Below, piece after piece: positions 33,467 to 43,158 of a stretch of 64,000 nucleotides of DNA; the stretch's first letter is position 1, and every line of letters begins with the position of its first letter. A program made the translations under genes and the position numbers. The notes beneath the pieces were generated by a model. It was given only the letters and a program-made list of their open reading frames with translations, did no database searches and was not told the origin of the DNA. This DNA comes from an uncultured Clostridia bacterium (GTDB lineage: Bacteria > Bacillota > Clostridia > Christensenellales > UBA3700): the NCBI GenBank assembly GCA_937880755.1, contig CALGRX010000017.1, positions 248,001 through 312,000 on the forward strand. Direction: 5' to 3'.

Positions 33467-36142
33467 ATGAACAAAAAGATTGCGACTTGTATAATATTAC
33501 TATTGATAGTAGCGACTTGTCTATTGAGCGCGTGCGACGATACGACGGAAAAGACGTCGGAGCTTGACACGCCGATATTAGACTACGACGGCGTTAGCCA
33601 AGTCGTATCTTGGAACGAAGTAGACAACGCAACCATGTACGTGGCAATTGTATGGAATAAGTCGCATGATTTGGTACTGACCGCTACGCTCTATCCCGAA
33701 AACGCCCAAAACGGCAAACTATATCTCGAAGTTAAACTTGAAGTCGGACGGTATGAGGTGGAGGTATTGGTTTCTGCAGAGGGCTACAAGAGCGCGAGAG
33801 GCGTCTTGATACTAAATATTGACGGCGCAGACGACCATTTTCCACAAGAACCTGAAGATGAGAAGGGCGAAAACGTTACAGAGGATATCCTAGTCGATGA
33901 GGGCGGAGATTTGTTTTTGCCACAAGAGCTGTATTGCAAGAGTGGCGATAACAGCGATTTTGTGATAGACTTTGCTCAAGGCGTGACGATAAACGCTATT
34001 TCCGCTACGGCGTTGGACGACAAATATACCGTGGACAACGAAGTCCACACGATAAGCATCTCTTCCGAGTGGACGAAAAACTTTTCTGTCGGCGCAAAGA
34101 TTGCTTTGACGATAGAGTACGGCGTGGACAAAAGCATCAAGACCTATATCAACTTCGTCCAAGAATTGCCGTACACACTTTCTAACAACGTTATAACATA
34201 TACCAAACTCAGCGGAACGGGATTTAAGGTAAAACTAGTCGAGGCGGAAAATAGCCTAGGCGTCGTAAAAAAAGTGGCTATTGACGACGTGATTTTGAGC
34301 AACAATTATATCAATTATTCTTCTACGAGCAACGCGTTGATTATACAAGAAAATCCCGTCCTCAAAGCCTTGAGCGTGGAAGAGCATACGTTGCAGGTTT
34401 ATACCGATCGCGGGATGTCGACCGCCATACTCAAAGTGAGAGTGGGGTTGAAGTACGAGCCTTACGACGTAGTGATTGACTGCGACGAGAGCTATCCAAA
34501 CGCCAAGATTAAGTGGAAGGACGACGCCGACGAGGAACAAAAGTATATAGTCGTGATAGACGACAAGTCGTATGATTCGGAAGAGTACGTCAGTCTATTC
34601 GACGGCAGAAGCTTTGACGCGACGGGGCTGATTGAGGTTGGAAGTCAGGTGCTAGTCAAAGCGGTAGTCGATAGATTTACTTATACTTCGCAGCCGGTGT
34701 ATTGTTACGTTGACGTCAACGACGCCGTGCAACAAAAATATTTGAGCAAGACGTACGAGTTTTTGGGACAAACGCACAACTATTATATCACAAACGAAGC
34801 CGAGATGAAGGACTTTTTGTACTTCTATCTATTGCATTACGATGAGTTTGACGATGCAAGCGTCGAGGCGGAGGGGTTAGATTATAGCGGTTATAAACAA
34901 GCCGACGTGTATTGGTCAATAGACGGAAGATTGCCACAGTCCAATCTATACGATACGGTGAGAGCTTACTTCAATACCTTCCCCGAAGCTATGAGCATCA
35001 ACCACAGTGTAATCAAAATAGGAGAGCAAGATAGTAACGAGGTAAGTATAATATTGTTGCTGAGAACCGACATGGTACCAACGAGCGCCAACAGCAAGAG
35101 CGACCAGCTTTATTACGAATACACCGGCAAACAGGGACGATTTAGTAAGGTTGGACGCGATATCGACTACGACGATTGGGCAATTAACAAGATAGAAAAA
35201 ACCGCGTCGGTGTCTACCACTTACGAGCTATATATGGCCATGGAGAGAGGCTATAGACCGGTTCAAAAGACGGGAAGCGACGCCGAGCGTATTTATAACA
35301 AAGCAAAATCCGTGCTGAGAGAAATAATAGACGACTCTATGGACGACTTCGATAAAGTGAGGGCTATATACGATTGGCTCTCTATCAACGTCATATACGA
35401 CCATAAGTTGGCTAGTGATAGCTCAACCGTAACTCCCGGGTCAAAAAAATACTACGCCTTGTATGGCAATGCGGCGTTTTATGCAGAGGGAGTCTTTGAT
35501 AACGGGCTTGCCGTGTGCAACGGTATAGCAATAGCGTTTGATATATTGTGTAGGATAGAGGGTATCGAGTGTTACAAGGTTTTGGGCTGGGCAGGCGACG
35601 TATCGCACGCGTGGAATAAAGTCAAGCTAGGCGGATATTGGTATATATGCGATCCGACTTGGGCGAGCAAAGCCGTCGACTACGGCGATTATTACGTGGA
35701 ATATCTGGTTGAGGACTATCTGCTGATGGACTGCGAAGAGTCCAAGCCGTACAAAGGCGGAAATCACTACGAAAATACCTTTAGAAGCGGAGGTAGCGAA
35801 CATTATGCGGGTGATACCAACTACGACGTGTACGCCAATACCTTGTTCGTGGATCACGTGGACGGTAGAGTTTACGACACCGTATTGACAGCACGGGACA
35901 AAACTTATATAGATAGGTTGTTGGAACTAATCGTAGACGATATAGACGGCGGTATGGATATAGGTGAGTATAGAATAGGCGTAAAATGCTCGCAAACTAA
36001 ATGGAATAATCTCTACGGCGTAAATGCCGTTAGCATTGACGGTGACGGATACAAGGTTAGTTTTGTCAAACACCCTAGCGACAACTCTAAGGGGTTCTTG
36101 ATTTTTGAAAAACAAATCGAGCCGTCGAAAGTAGTGGCGTAG
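33467..36142 (+). CDS. Lipoprotein with transglutaminase-like domain
   Basis: An 891-residue protein. It has a lipoprotein signal ending LLSAC (Cys about 23), a fibronectin-like stretch (about 35-118, LDTPILDYDGVSQVVSWNEV), an acidic linker, several sandwich-like segments, and a C-terminal transglutaminase-like cysteine domain (about 610-760). The catalytic triad is visible: Cys in LAVCNGIA, His in VSHAWNKV, Asp in ICDPTWA. The domain usually cuts or cross-links proteins at the cell surface. Expression appears leaderless. The target is unknown. Confidence 0.85.
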   Translation: MNKKIATCIILLLIVATCLLSACDDTTEKTSELDTPILDYDGVSQVVSWNEVDNATMYVAIVWNKSHDLVLTATLYPENAQNGKLYLEVKLEVGRYEVEVLVSAEGYKSARGVLILNIDGADDHFPQEPEDEKGENVTEDILVDEGGDLFLPQELYCKSGDNSDFVIDFAQGVTINAISATALDDKYTVDNEVHTISISSEWTKNFSVGAKIALTIEYGVDKSIKTYINFVQELPYTLSNNVITYTKLSGTGFKVKLVEAENSLGVVKKVAIDDVILSNNYINYSSTSNALIIQENPVLKALSVEEHTLQVYTDRGMSTAILKVRVGLKYEPYDVVIDCDESYPNAKIKWKDDADEEQKYIVVIDDKSYDSEEYVSLFDGRSFDATGLIEVGSQVLVKAVVDRFTYTSQPVYCYVDVNDAVQQKYLSKTYEFLGQTHNYYITNEAEMKDFLYFYLLHYDEFDDASVEAEGLDYSGYKQADVYWSIDGRLPQSNLYDTVRAYFNTFPEAMSINHSVIKIGEQDSNEVSIILLLRTDMVPTSANSKSDQLYYEYTGKQGRFSKVGRDIDYDDWAINKIEKTASVSTTYELYMAMERGYRPVQKTGSDAERIYNKAKSVLREIIDDSMDDFDKVRAIYDWLSINVIYDHKLASDSSTVTPGSKKYYALYGNAAFYAEGVFDNGLAVCNGIAIAFDILCRIEGIECYKVLGWAGDVSHAWNKVKLGGYWYICDPTWASKAVDYGDYYVEYLVEDYLLMDCEESKPYKGGNHYENTFRSGGSEHYAGDTNYDVYANTLFVDHVDGRVYDTVLTARDKTYIDRLLELIVDDIDGGMDIGEYRIGVKCSQTKWNNLYGVNAVSIDGDGYKVSFVKHPSDNSKGFLIFEKQIEPSKVVA

Positions 36143-36157
36143 ATTATGAGGTGAGAG

Positions 36158-36745
36158 ATGGAAAGCAATAGAAAAATAAGGCGCAAAAGTTTTTTTGATA
36201 ATCTAAAGCAATGCGTAAAGCATAACCAAGCCAAGCGCAACTTTGCCGAGCAGTATTACGAGGTGTGCGAGGACGAGTCGGTGAGAATAAGAGTCAACGG
36301 AAGTGGCGGCGTGTTTTCGCAACTAGGCGGTAAAGGCGACCTTGACGACGGAGTGATAGGCTATATAGAGGATAAAGCCTACTACGTGCCTATAGATAGA
36401 CCGCTTAAGATTTGCTTTGAGGGTGTGGCTAAAGAGGATAGACAAGCCGTGGAAGACGCTTATAAAAAGTATTTTAATCTAAAATTTAACGACAAATGCC
36501 TTGACCTCAAGATTTGTAATATCAAGTCGATTGCTTTGATGCTGATAGGTATAGCGTTTTTGGCGTTGGGCATAGTCGTGGAAAAATTTTTGCCTATTAT
36601 GCTACTCAGCGAAATACTCACCGTGGCGGCGTCTTTCTCGATGTGGGAAAGCGTGGACTTCTTTCTTTTGGTGCGCACTAATGTCAAAACCGAAAAGCTT
36701 GATACGGCGCAGCTACTATTAGCTAAGATAGAATTTGAAGACTAA
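36158..36745 (+). CDS. Membrane protein of unknown function
   Basis: A 195-residue protein that I do not recognise. The N-terminal two thirds is soluble and charged, with VRIRVNGSGGVFSQLGGKGD. Two transmembrane helices follow at about 124-143 and 147-170, and a short soluble tail ends it. GAGGTGAGAG precedes the ATG, and the gene starts 15 nt after the lipoprotein gene, so they are probably co-transcribed. Confidence 0.6.
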   Translation: MESNRKIRRKSFFDNLKQCVKHNQAKRNFAEQYYEVCEDESVRIRVNGSGGVFSQLGGKGDLDDGVIGYIEDKAYYVPIDRPLKICFEGVAKEDRQAVEDAYKKYFNLKFNDKCLDLKICNIKSIALMLIGIAFLALGIVVEKFLPIMLLSEILTVAASFSMWESVDFFLLVRTNVKTEKLDTAQLLLAKIEFED

Positions 36746-36763
36746 AAGATATTAGGCGAAAGT

Positions 36764-36898
36764 TTAGTAATCTTCGTCGACGATTTGAAGAGGTAAACAC
36801 AAACCGTAAATAGTGAGAAAAAATATAGTGGTCATCGCAACACCGAATGAAACGACAGCCACTATTTTGGAAAAATTACCCAACCTATTGGCGGGCAA
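36764..36898 (-). CDS. Possible 44-residue membrane peptide downstream of tRNA-Arg
   Basis: An open frame with TTG start that would give a peptide with one hydrophobic helix (IVAVVSFGVAMTTIFF) and an acidic end. It begins 4 nt after the CCA end of tRNA-Arg. There is no clear ribosome site. It is supported only by its membrane-like composition. Confidence 0.25.
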   Translation of the reverse strand: MPANRLGNFSKIVAVVSFGVAMTTIFFLTIYGLCLPLQIVDEDY

Positions 36899-36901
36899 TT
36901 G

Positions 36902-36978
36902 TGGTGCACCCAAAGAGACTCGAACTCCCAACCTTTCGGTCCGTAGCCGAACGCTCTATCCAATTGAGCTATGAGTGC
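36902..36978 (-). tRNA. tRNA-Arg(ACG)
   Basis: Full cloverleaf: acceptor GCACTCA / TGGGTGC (one G-T pair), anticodon stem TTCGG / CCGAA, loop CTACGGA with ACG, T-loop TTCGAGT, encoded CCA. Confidence 0.95.
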
Positions 36979-37085
36979 ACGCATATAGGTCAAATGCTAT
37001 TTGCTATATTATTATAAGTTCAACAATTTTATTTGTCAATTGATTTTATCTTTTCAAAAGCCAAAAAATATGATAATCTAAACGT

Positions 37086-37823
37086 ATGGACGTTATGCTA
37101 AACGAAAACGAAAGACTCGACGACTTGGAATATAAGGGGTTGAGGCTTATTCAAGACAAAAACGGCTACTGTTTTACTTCCGACGCGGTATTGCTTGCCA
37201 ACCTGGTGAGAGCGGGCAAAAACGACGTTGTGGTTGACTTTGGGTGCGGAAACGGCGTCGTGGCTATATTGGTGGCGGGCAAGACGACGGCAAAGAGCGT
37301 GGTGGGAATAGAGATGCAAGAGTGCGCCTACGAGCTTGCAGTGCGCAACGTAGAGCTCAACGCAATGCAAGACAGAATAAGACTAATCAACGATGATATC
37401 ATCAACGCCGACAGAGTGCTCGGCAAAGAGAGCGTGAGCGTGGTGGTGTGCAATCCGCCGTATTTTGAAAAGGATAGCGGACAAAAGAGAGTTAGCGAGA
37501 GTGTGGCGTTGTCAAGACACGAGAGTACTTGCAATCTCGACGATATCGTTACCAAAGCGAGCGAAGTGTTGAAATACGGCGGTAAACTATGGATGATACA
37601 CAAGTGCGAGAGAATGGCTGAGGTACTCACTTCGATGAGCAATCACAACCTTGAACCCAAAAAGGTAACTTTGATATATCCAAAAGCTAACAAAATACCT
37701 GATACTTTCGTGGTTGAAGGCAAAAAATCTTCTGCCTCGGGAATGAAGGTTGATAGCATAGTCGTATACGACCAAGATGGCAATATGACCGAGCAAGCCA
37801 AGAGGTTGTACAACAAATTGTAA
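37086..37823 (+). CDS. TrmN6/YabB-like tRNA adenine methyltransferase
   Basis: A 245-residue SAM-dependent methylase. It shows VVDFGCGNGVVAILVA (SAM motif I), GIEMQECAYELAVRNVELN, and VVCNPPYFEK (N6-adenine catalytic motif NPPY). The opening GLRLIQDKNGYCFTSDAVLLA is typical of the YabB/TrmN6 group, which modifies adenine 37 of tRNA-Val in E. coli. A GATAAT box lies 8 nt before the ATG with no ribosome site. The exact RNA substrate is inferred. Confidence 0.82.
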   Translation: MDVMLNENERLDDLEYKGLRLIQDKNGYCFTSDAVLLANLVRAGKNDVVVDFGCGNGVVAILVAGKTTAKSVVGIEMQECAYELAVRNVELNAMQDRIRLINDDIINADRVLGKESVSVVVCNPPYFEKDSGQKRVSESVALSRHESTCNLDDIVTKASEVLKYGGKLWMIHKCERMAEVLTSMSNHNLEPKKVTLIYPKANKIPDTFVVEGKKSSASGMKVDSIVVYDQDGNMTEQAKRLYNKL

Positions 37824-37831
37824 TCAAAAAA

Positions 37832-37847
37832 GTCGATACGTGTCGAC
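37832..37847. repeat. Intergenic palindromic motif GTCGATACGTGTCGAC
   Basis: A 16-bp near-perfect palindrome 8 nt after a stop codon. Related sites lie at 14084-14099, 31704-31719 and, in partial form, 28072-28082, 28099-28113, 27392-27403 and 54936. Confidence 0.5.
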
Positions 37848-37936
37848 AAAAAGCGCCAACCGACGCAGATATGCACTTGGATTGAAGCGCTCGTTAGAAA
37901 AAATCGGACAAATTTTGACTTAATATTTGACGGATA

Positions 37937-37965
37937 TTGCACATCGGCGACATATGTGATACAAT
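37937..37965 (+). promoter_or_regulatory. Promoter of the two-component operon
   Basis: TTGCAC (37937-37942), 17 bp, TACAAT (37960-37965), followed by a leader with AGAGGGG. Confidence 0.7.
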
Positions 37966-37990
37966 ATTGATATAAAGGAAGAGGGGAATT

Positions 37991-38653
37991 ATGCTTAATA
38001 TTTTGGTCGTAGACGACGACAAAGAGTTGCTAAACGGAATCGCGAGAGAATTGTCTGTCAATTACAACGTGACGACAGCCGACAACGGCGCAATAGCGTT
38101 GGATATTGTAGAAAGACAAAAGTTTGATTGCGTGCTCATAGATATAGTTATGCCACAAATCAACGGCTATGAGTTTTGCAGAGCGTTGAGAGAAAGAATG
38201 GATTGCACGATAATTTTTATGTCGTGTCTTACCGAAGCCGAGACGGTGGGTAAGTGCTTTGAATTGGGCGCGGACGACTTTATAAGCAAGCCTTTCGGAT
38301 TTGGCGAGCTCAAAGCCCGTATCAATGCTCGCACCAGCAACGCCGTAAGGAGCGAATTGGTGTACGGCGACCTCGTCATAGACAACGTGCGCAATAGAGT
38401 AACTTATAAGAAAAATCCTATCGTGCTAACCAATATCGAATACGATTTGCTTTACTTTTTGGCGTTACACCCCGACGAACCGTATAACAAAGAAGATTTG
38501 TATCACCAAATTTGGAAACAAGATTCGCTCGACAGTACGCACACCGTTCAAGCGCATATCTTCACTTTGAGAAAAAAATTGCAAGAAAAAACTCAAAAAG
38601 ATTACATAACAACCTTTTGGAAAAAAGGCTACTTCTTCAATCCGAAGGCGTAA
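37991..38653 (+). CDS. OmpR/PhoB-type response regulator
   Basis: A 220-residue regulator. The receiver (1-118) has the acidic pair DDD at 8-10, the phospho-acceptor Asp in CVLIDIVMP (about D52) and the Lys in ISKPFG (about K101). A winged-helix DNA-binding domain (about 125-218) carries the TVQAHIFTLRKKL recognition helix. AGAGGGG precedes the ATG. It is paired with the sensor kinase 10 nt downstream. Targets are unknown. Confidence 0.93.
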   Translation: MLNILVVDDDKELLNGIARELSVNYNVTTADNGAIALDIVERQKFDCVLIDIVMPQINGYEFCRALRERMDCTIIFMSCLTEAETVGKCFELGADDFISKPFGFGELKARINARTSNAVRSELVYGDLVIDNVRNRVTYKKNPIVLTNIEYDLLYFLALHPDEPYNKEDLYHQIWKQDSLDSTHTVQAHIFTLRKKLQEKTQKDYITTFWKKGYFFNPKA

Positions 38654-38663
38654 ATGTTAGATT

Positions 38664-40754
38664 ATGACAAGGCGAGGTATTAGAACGAACAAGACTATTG
38701 ACGTCAGACGGGCGCTTAGCTTTCCTATATGGGCGTTGGTCGTAGGTTTGGCTGTAGCCTTGTTTTTTGTTTTGTTCTATTTTGACAATATCTACGCCAA
38801 TAAAGTCGACGTGTCGCAAGCGCAGTACTCGGACGGAAAGTTAATTATTACCGACAAAGAGTTGCTAGAACAGGCGACTCCGCTGGACGAATGGGAATAT
38901 TTTGCCGATTGTTCTTCTTACGGGGACTATTGTTTTCGCTATGACGGCAAGATTGTCAACACGGGTGACGACTCAACGTATCTAAGCAAGGATAGTACCC
39001 AAGCCGCAACTTACGCTTTGTCCATAGTCAACGAAACCAAAACTCACTCCGACCTAGCAATTACTCTATACGTGCCACCCGTCAACAGTGCGTGTTGGCT
39101 CTTTGTCAACGGCGAATACGTGCAAGGCTCGGGCGACGTGGGCAATAGCTACAAGCCTTACGCCATCGGACAGCAAATCAACTTTACACTAGAATACAAA
39201 GAAAAAGTGGAAATCGTCATCATTGCCGAAAACCGTTCTTGCTTCGAGGGAGGTATTACTTCGCCTCCTATGATAGGCAAAAGCGGAAGGATAGTGGGTA
39301 TGATAAATATCAAAAACATTATCAGACTGACTACCATTTTGTATACGGCTTTTCTCAGTGCAATAGCTATTTGGGTGTTTGTTTCTTCTAAAGACAAGGC
39401 ATTTTTGTGGCTTGGCATTATGAGCTTTACATTTGCGGTGGCTGTGTCCGACGTGTTGGTTGCCAACATCGGTACAAGTATGGTGTGGGCAAAAGAGATA
39501 ATATTGGAACTTGCCAAGACTATATGGGGTCTATATCTGGTATTTACTTGTTCTAGCATAATAAGTAGGTCGAAGACGTCGTTGGTGGCGCGATACGTGG
39601 CGGTGGGAATTAACGCGCTTGCCGTGCTATTGATATGTCTAGTCAAACCGTTTACAGGTTATCTAAACCATGTGATAGATATATACAAGGGCGTGGTAAT
39701 GATTATCAATATTTTGTATATTTGCATCCACGCTCTGGTGCATTATATCAGAAGTCGCAAGAGCTATATCACCATACTCAGCTCTTCGGTGCTTTTTGCG
39801 TCGATAATATTCGAGATTTTTGCCAAAGGCGCATACTTGCCTATGTATACGCTGGGACCGTTTGAGTGGGGCTGTTTGATAATGCTTATACTAATGTCTA
39901 TCCGCACGATAAATCAAATGATTATTATGTCTAAGCGCAACCTGCAGTTCAACGAAAACCTCATGCAAGAAGTGCAAAAACAAACGGCTAAGATAGAGAG
40001 CTTGCTCAAAGAACAAAAGGAATTTACTTCCATGGTGGTGCACGACCTAAAAGCACCGCTTGCTTCTATCAAAATGATGCTGTCGCAAGTGAATGCACCG
40101 CACAACGATATTGACGCGATGGACGCTATGATCAACAATATCGACCTCAAAATCATGGCAATGACCGACAATATCACTACTCTTCAAAACTTCAACGCTT
40201 TGGATATGACCGACGAACAATATCAGTTGATAGAATTAGGGGAATTTTTGCAAGGCATATGCGACTTTATAAGACCCGACGCCGACGTGGAGGGCATAAA
40301 TCTACAATTCCGTAGACGCAAAAAAGCCATGTACGTATACGCACCTGTCAAAAAATTGACGCGCGCTATAGAAAATATTATATTCAACTCGATATCCTTT
40401 TGTGGGGAGGACGACGTAATCAAAGTCAAATATAGTAGCAAAATTGATTGCAATCAAATCGTCGTATCCGATACGGGTTGCGGAATTTCACCACAGGCTT
40501 TGCCACATATTTTTGACAAATTTTATAGTGAAAGAAGTATGTCGTCATCGACTTTTAAGGGCGACGGATTGGGACTGTACTTCGTCAAAATGTTGATGGA
40601 AAGCATAGGCGGTAAGGTTTCGGCTAAGTCGTGGCTCAAGTCGGGCACGGATATAATCATTGACCTACCTAAGGCGGAAGCGCCTATGACCGACCTTGCC
40701 GGTCAAGACTTGTCAAGTGATATTGATAATGAGGAAAAAGAGGAAGAGATATAG
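38664..40754 (+). CDS. Sensor histidine kinase with 7TMR-DISM-like membrane region
   Basis: A 696-residue kinase. TM1 (about 23-45), an extracellular sandwich-like sensor (about 50-210), and six or seven helices (about 215-425) form a 7TMR-DISM layout. A coiled coil, the HisKA box VVHDLKAPLASIKMML (His about 461) and an HATPase domain (DTGCGISPQALPHIF, GDGLGLYFVKML) follow. Many DISM kinases sense carbohydrates or envelope signals. It has no clear ribosome site and is probably coupled to the regulator gene. Confidence 0.88.
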   Translation: MTRRGIRTNKTIDVRRALSFPIWALVVGLAVALFFVLFYFDNIYANKVDVSQAQYSDGKLIITDKELLEQATPLDEWEYFADCSSYGDYCFRYDGKIVNTGDDSTYLSKDSTQAATYALSIVNETKTHSDLAITLYVPPVNSACWLFVNGEYVQGSGDVGNSYKPYAIGQQINFTLEYKEKVEIVIIAENRSCFEGGITSPPMIGKSGRIVGMINIKNIIRLTTILYTAFLSAIAIWVFVSSKDKAFLWLGIMSFTFAVAVSDVLVANIGTSMVWAKEIILELAKTIWGLYLVFTCSSIISRSKTSLVARYVAVGINALAVLLICLVKPFTGYLNHVIDIYKGVVMIINILYICIHALVHYIRSRKSYITILSSSVLFASIIFEIFAKGAYLPMYTLGPFEWGCLIMLILMSIRTINQMIIMSKRNLQFNENLMQEVQKQTAKIESLLKEQKEFTSMVVHDLKAPLASIKMMLSQVNAPHNDIDAMDAMINNIDLKIMAMTDNITTLQNFNALDMTDEQYQLIELGEFLQGICDFIRPDADVEGINLQFRRRKKAMYVYAPVKKLTRAIENIIFNSISFCGEDDVIKVKYSSKIDCNQIVVSDTGCGISPQALPHIFDKFYSERSMSSSTFKGDGLGLYFVKMLMESIGGKVSAKSWLKSGTDIIIDLPKAEAPMTDLAGQDLSSDIDNEEKEEEI

Positions 40755-40821
40755 GACGAAAATAGCTAAACGTATTATTTGACCTTAAGGTATGGATAAT
40801 ATTTGCTATCCAACTAAATAC

Positions 40822-40856
40822 AAAAGAGCAACCTTGAGATATTAGGTTGCTCTTTT
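40822..40856. terminator. Bidirectional terminator between kinase and aminotransferase genes
   Basis: A 13-bp perfect stem AAAAGAGCAACCT / AGGTTGCTCTTTT with a 9-nt loop. It serves convergent genes. Confidence 0.9.
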
Positions 40857-40929
40857 ATGTATTGATATTTTCTCTTTTATAGCTTTTGAGATTTTTGGCT
40901 TTTGATTTGGTTACATAAGTGCAAAAATA

Positions 40930-42192
40930 TTATCTCAAATATTGCTTGATTATCGCACTATAAGTGTCGATGACGTATTGCACTTGCTCGTCGGTGAGAA
41001 GGGTGTGCAAAGGAAGTGTGATTTCGCTAGCGTAACGGGCGTAGGCGTTAGGGTAGTCCTCGATATCAAAGCCCATCGTTTTGTACGCCGTGTGCATAGG
41101 GAGCGGCTTGTAGTGTACGTTGCACGAAACTCCTGCCTCAGCCATTTTGACGATGATTTCTCTACGCTCTTCGTCGCTCACGTTAAGTAGATTGGTGATA
41201 TATAGATGTCCCGATGAGGAATAGTCGTCGGTGTAGTGAGGCAAGACTTGGACCCCCAAAGGCTTGAGTGCCTTGTCGTACGCCTCGATAATCTCACGTC
41301 TTCTTCGCAAAAGACTAGGGTAACGGCCGAATTGGGCAAGCCCAATAGACGCCATTATGTCGGTGAGATTGCACTTGTACCAAGGCGCGACGATGTCGTA
41401 TTCCCACATTCCAGGTTTGTTTTTGTTGAGTGCGTCCTTGCTCTGTCCGTGTAATGAGAGCAGTTGCAAAGTGTGATATAACTCGTCGTCGTCCACGCCG
41501 TCGATACCTTTCCACGTCAAGCAACCGCCTTCGCCGGTGGTAAAGTTTTTGACCGCGTGCCAGCTAAATGACGAAAAGTCGGCAACGTTGCCTATCATTT
41601 TGCCATGCCACTCAGAGCCAAAGGCGTGTGCGGTGTCAGCCATAACGGCAACTCTACCCATTGCCCTTTGGATATCGTTGGACGGGGTGAATAGCAATTT
41701 TTTCCTATCCACAATATCAAAAATCTTGTCGTAGTCGCAAGGCACTCCGCCAAGGTCAACGGGGACGATAGCCTTGGTGTGCTCGTTGATTAACCTCTCT
41801 ACGGCGTCGTAGTCCATCTCCAAAGAGTCCTTTTGTACGTCGACTATCACGAGTTTTGCCCCAACGTGGCACACTACCGAAGCAGTTGCGGTGTAGGTGT
41901 ATGCGGGTACGATAACTTCGTCGTCTCTACTGCCTCCCGCATTAGCACCGATACCCATAAGGCGCAACGCCATCTCTTGACAAGCCGTCTGACTATTGAG
42001 CGCAACGCATCTCGGCGTGCCTTTTTCCGTGCGACCAACGCCAATCCAATCTGCAATTTTTTTCTCCAACAGCTTGGTTTTAGGTCCCGTGGTTATCCAA
42101 CCCGAACGCAACGTGTCGGCAACTTCGGCTATCTCTTCTTCTCCCACGTCGGGTGGGGAAAATGGTATATTCATTTTTGGTACTTCTGCCAT
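40930..42192 (-). CDS. DegT/DnrJ/EryC1-family aminotransferase
   Basis: A 420-residue PLP enzyme. NIPFSPPDVGEEEIAEVADT and SGWITTGPKTKLLEKKIA open it in the manner of the ArnB/PseC group; ADTAHAFGS and the Schiff-base Lys in FSWHAVKNFTTGEGG are clear. The family makes amino sugars for surface polysaccharides from keto-sugar nucleotides. No partner sugar genes lie next to it, so the substrate is open. AGGAG precedes the ATG. Confidence 0.88.
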   Translation of the reverse strand: MAEVPKMNIPFSPPDVGEEEIAEVADTLRSGWITTGPKTKLLEKKIADWIGVGRTEKGTPRCVALNSQTACQEMALRLMGIGANAGGSRDDEVIVPAYTYTATASVVCHVGAKLVIVDVQKDSLEMDYDAVERLINEHTKAIVPVDLGGVPCDYDKIFDIVDRKKLLFTPSNDIQRAMGRVAVMADTAHAFGSEWHGKMIGNVADFSSFSWHAVKNFTTGEGGCLTWKGIDGVDDDELYHTLQLLSLHGQSKDALNKNKPGMWEYDIVAPWYKCNLTDIMASIGLAQFGRYPSLLRRRREIIEAYDKALKPLGVQVLPHYTDDYSSSGHLYITNLLNVSDEERREIIVKMAEAGVSCNVHYKPLPMHTAYKTMGFDIEDYPNAYARYASEITLPLHTLLTDEQVQYVIDTYSAIIKQYLR

Positions 42193-42420
42193 AATGCACT
42201 CCTATAATGTATGTAAATTCTTACTTAAATATTATAAGGCACATAGCGAGTGTTGTCAATATTGGATAGGTATATATCAATTATGTATTTGTAGAAAGTA
42301 AGTAGTGCAAGTGGTTATAGGTATACGTGAATTACAAAGCCCAAAGTGTGATTGGCTTGCAAATACTGAGTGTGAATATGGAATCAACAGAAAAAATTAT
42401 GATTATTTGCTGCAAACTTA

Positions 42421-42449
42421 TTGACAATTATCGTATAGGGCGTTAATAT
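42421..42449 (+). promoter_or_regulatory. Promoter of the TetR operon
   Basis: TTGACA (42421-42426), 17 bp, TAATAT (42444-42449). Confidence 0.8.
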
Positions 42450-42459
42450 TAAAACAACC

Positions 42460-42479
42460 GTTCTAGAACAAGCGTTCTA
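42460..42479 (+). promoter_or_regulatory. Probable TetR autoregulatory operator
   Basis: Perfect palindrome GTTCTAGAAC (42460-42469) followed by another CGTTCTA half (42473-42479), lying just after the -10 box over the transcription start. Binding by the TetR protein encoded next is inferred. Confidence 0.55.
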
Positions 42480-42499
42480 AATAAATAAGGGTGTGAATA

Positions 42500-43144
42500 A
42501 TGCCAAAGAAACCTAAGTTTACAAGACAAGAAATAATAGACACGGCTTACGAACTCGTAAGAGAGGAGGGCAAGAATAATTTGGTCGCCAGAAATCTTGC
42601 TAAAAGGCTGAATTCTGCTTGCTCTCCGATATTTACCCTGTTTGAGAGTATGGACGAAGTAAAGCAAGAGGTTCTAAAAAAGGCTAAAGCCGACTTTGTC
42701 GATAGCCTCAAGCAAAGCCTGAGTTACTTCCCGATTTTTAAGGAATTCGTACTTAGATACGTTAGATTTGCAATAGAAAATCCCAACGTGTATCTACTTT
42801 TGTTTGAAGTGCGCAATAGCATAGGTATGGAAGATATTTTGAGTGATTTTGCCGACGTGATAGAGCCGATTTTGGATGGTATTCAAAAGACCTTTGATTT
42901 GAATAGAGAAGAAAGTAAATATCTTTGCGACCATATGATAATTACCGCCAACGGTATGGCGACGTTGCTTACAACGGAAAAGATCAAATACTCCGAGGCT
43001 GAGATAGGCAAGTATATGAGCGAAACGTGTATAGGTATGGTGCTTATACTAAAGACCAAAGACGGCAAGTTGGACGTGGACGTTGCTAAGAAAATGGCAA
43101 ACTCGATAGACAAAATGCCCGTCAGAATAGATACACAATCATAA
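42500..43144 (+). CDS. TetR-family transcriptional regulator
   Basis: A 214-residue regulator. The N-terminal helix-turn-helix (about 8-52, FTRQEIIDTAYELVREEG then VARNLAKRLNSACSPIFTLF) is typical. The C-terminal ligand domain has the YVRFAIENPNVYLLLF pattern. It heads an operon with a flavodoxin and an ABC exporter and likely represses it until an effector binds. Confidence 0.9.
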   Translation: MPKKPKFTRQEIIDTAYELVREEGKNNLVARNLAKRLNSACSPIFTLFESMDEVKQEVLKKAKADFVDSLKQSLSYFPIFKEFVLRYVRFAIENPNVYLLLFEVRNSIGMEDILSDFADVIEPILDGIQKTFDLNREESKYLCDHMIITANGMATLLTTEKIKYSEAEIGKYMSETCIGMVLILKTKDGKLDVDVAKKMANSIDKMPVRIDTQS

Positions 43145-43158
43145 GAGGAGATATAGAG

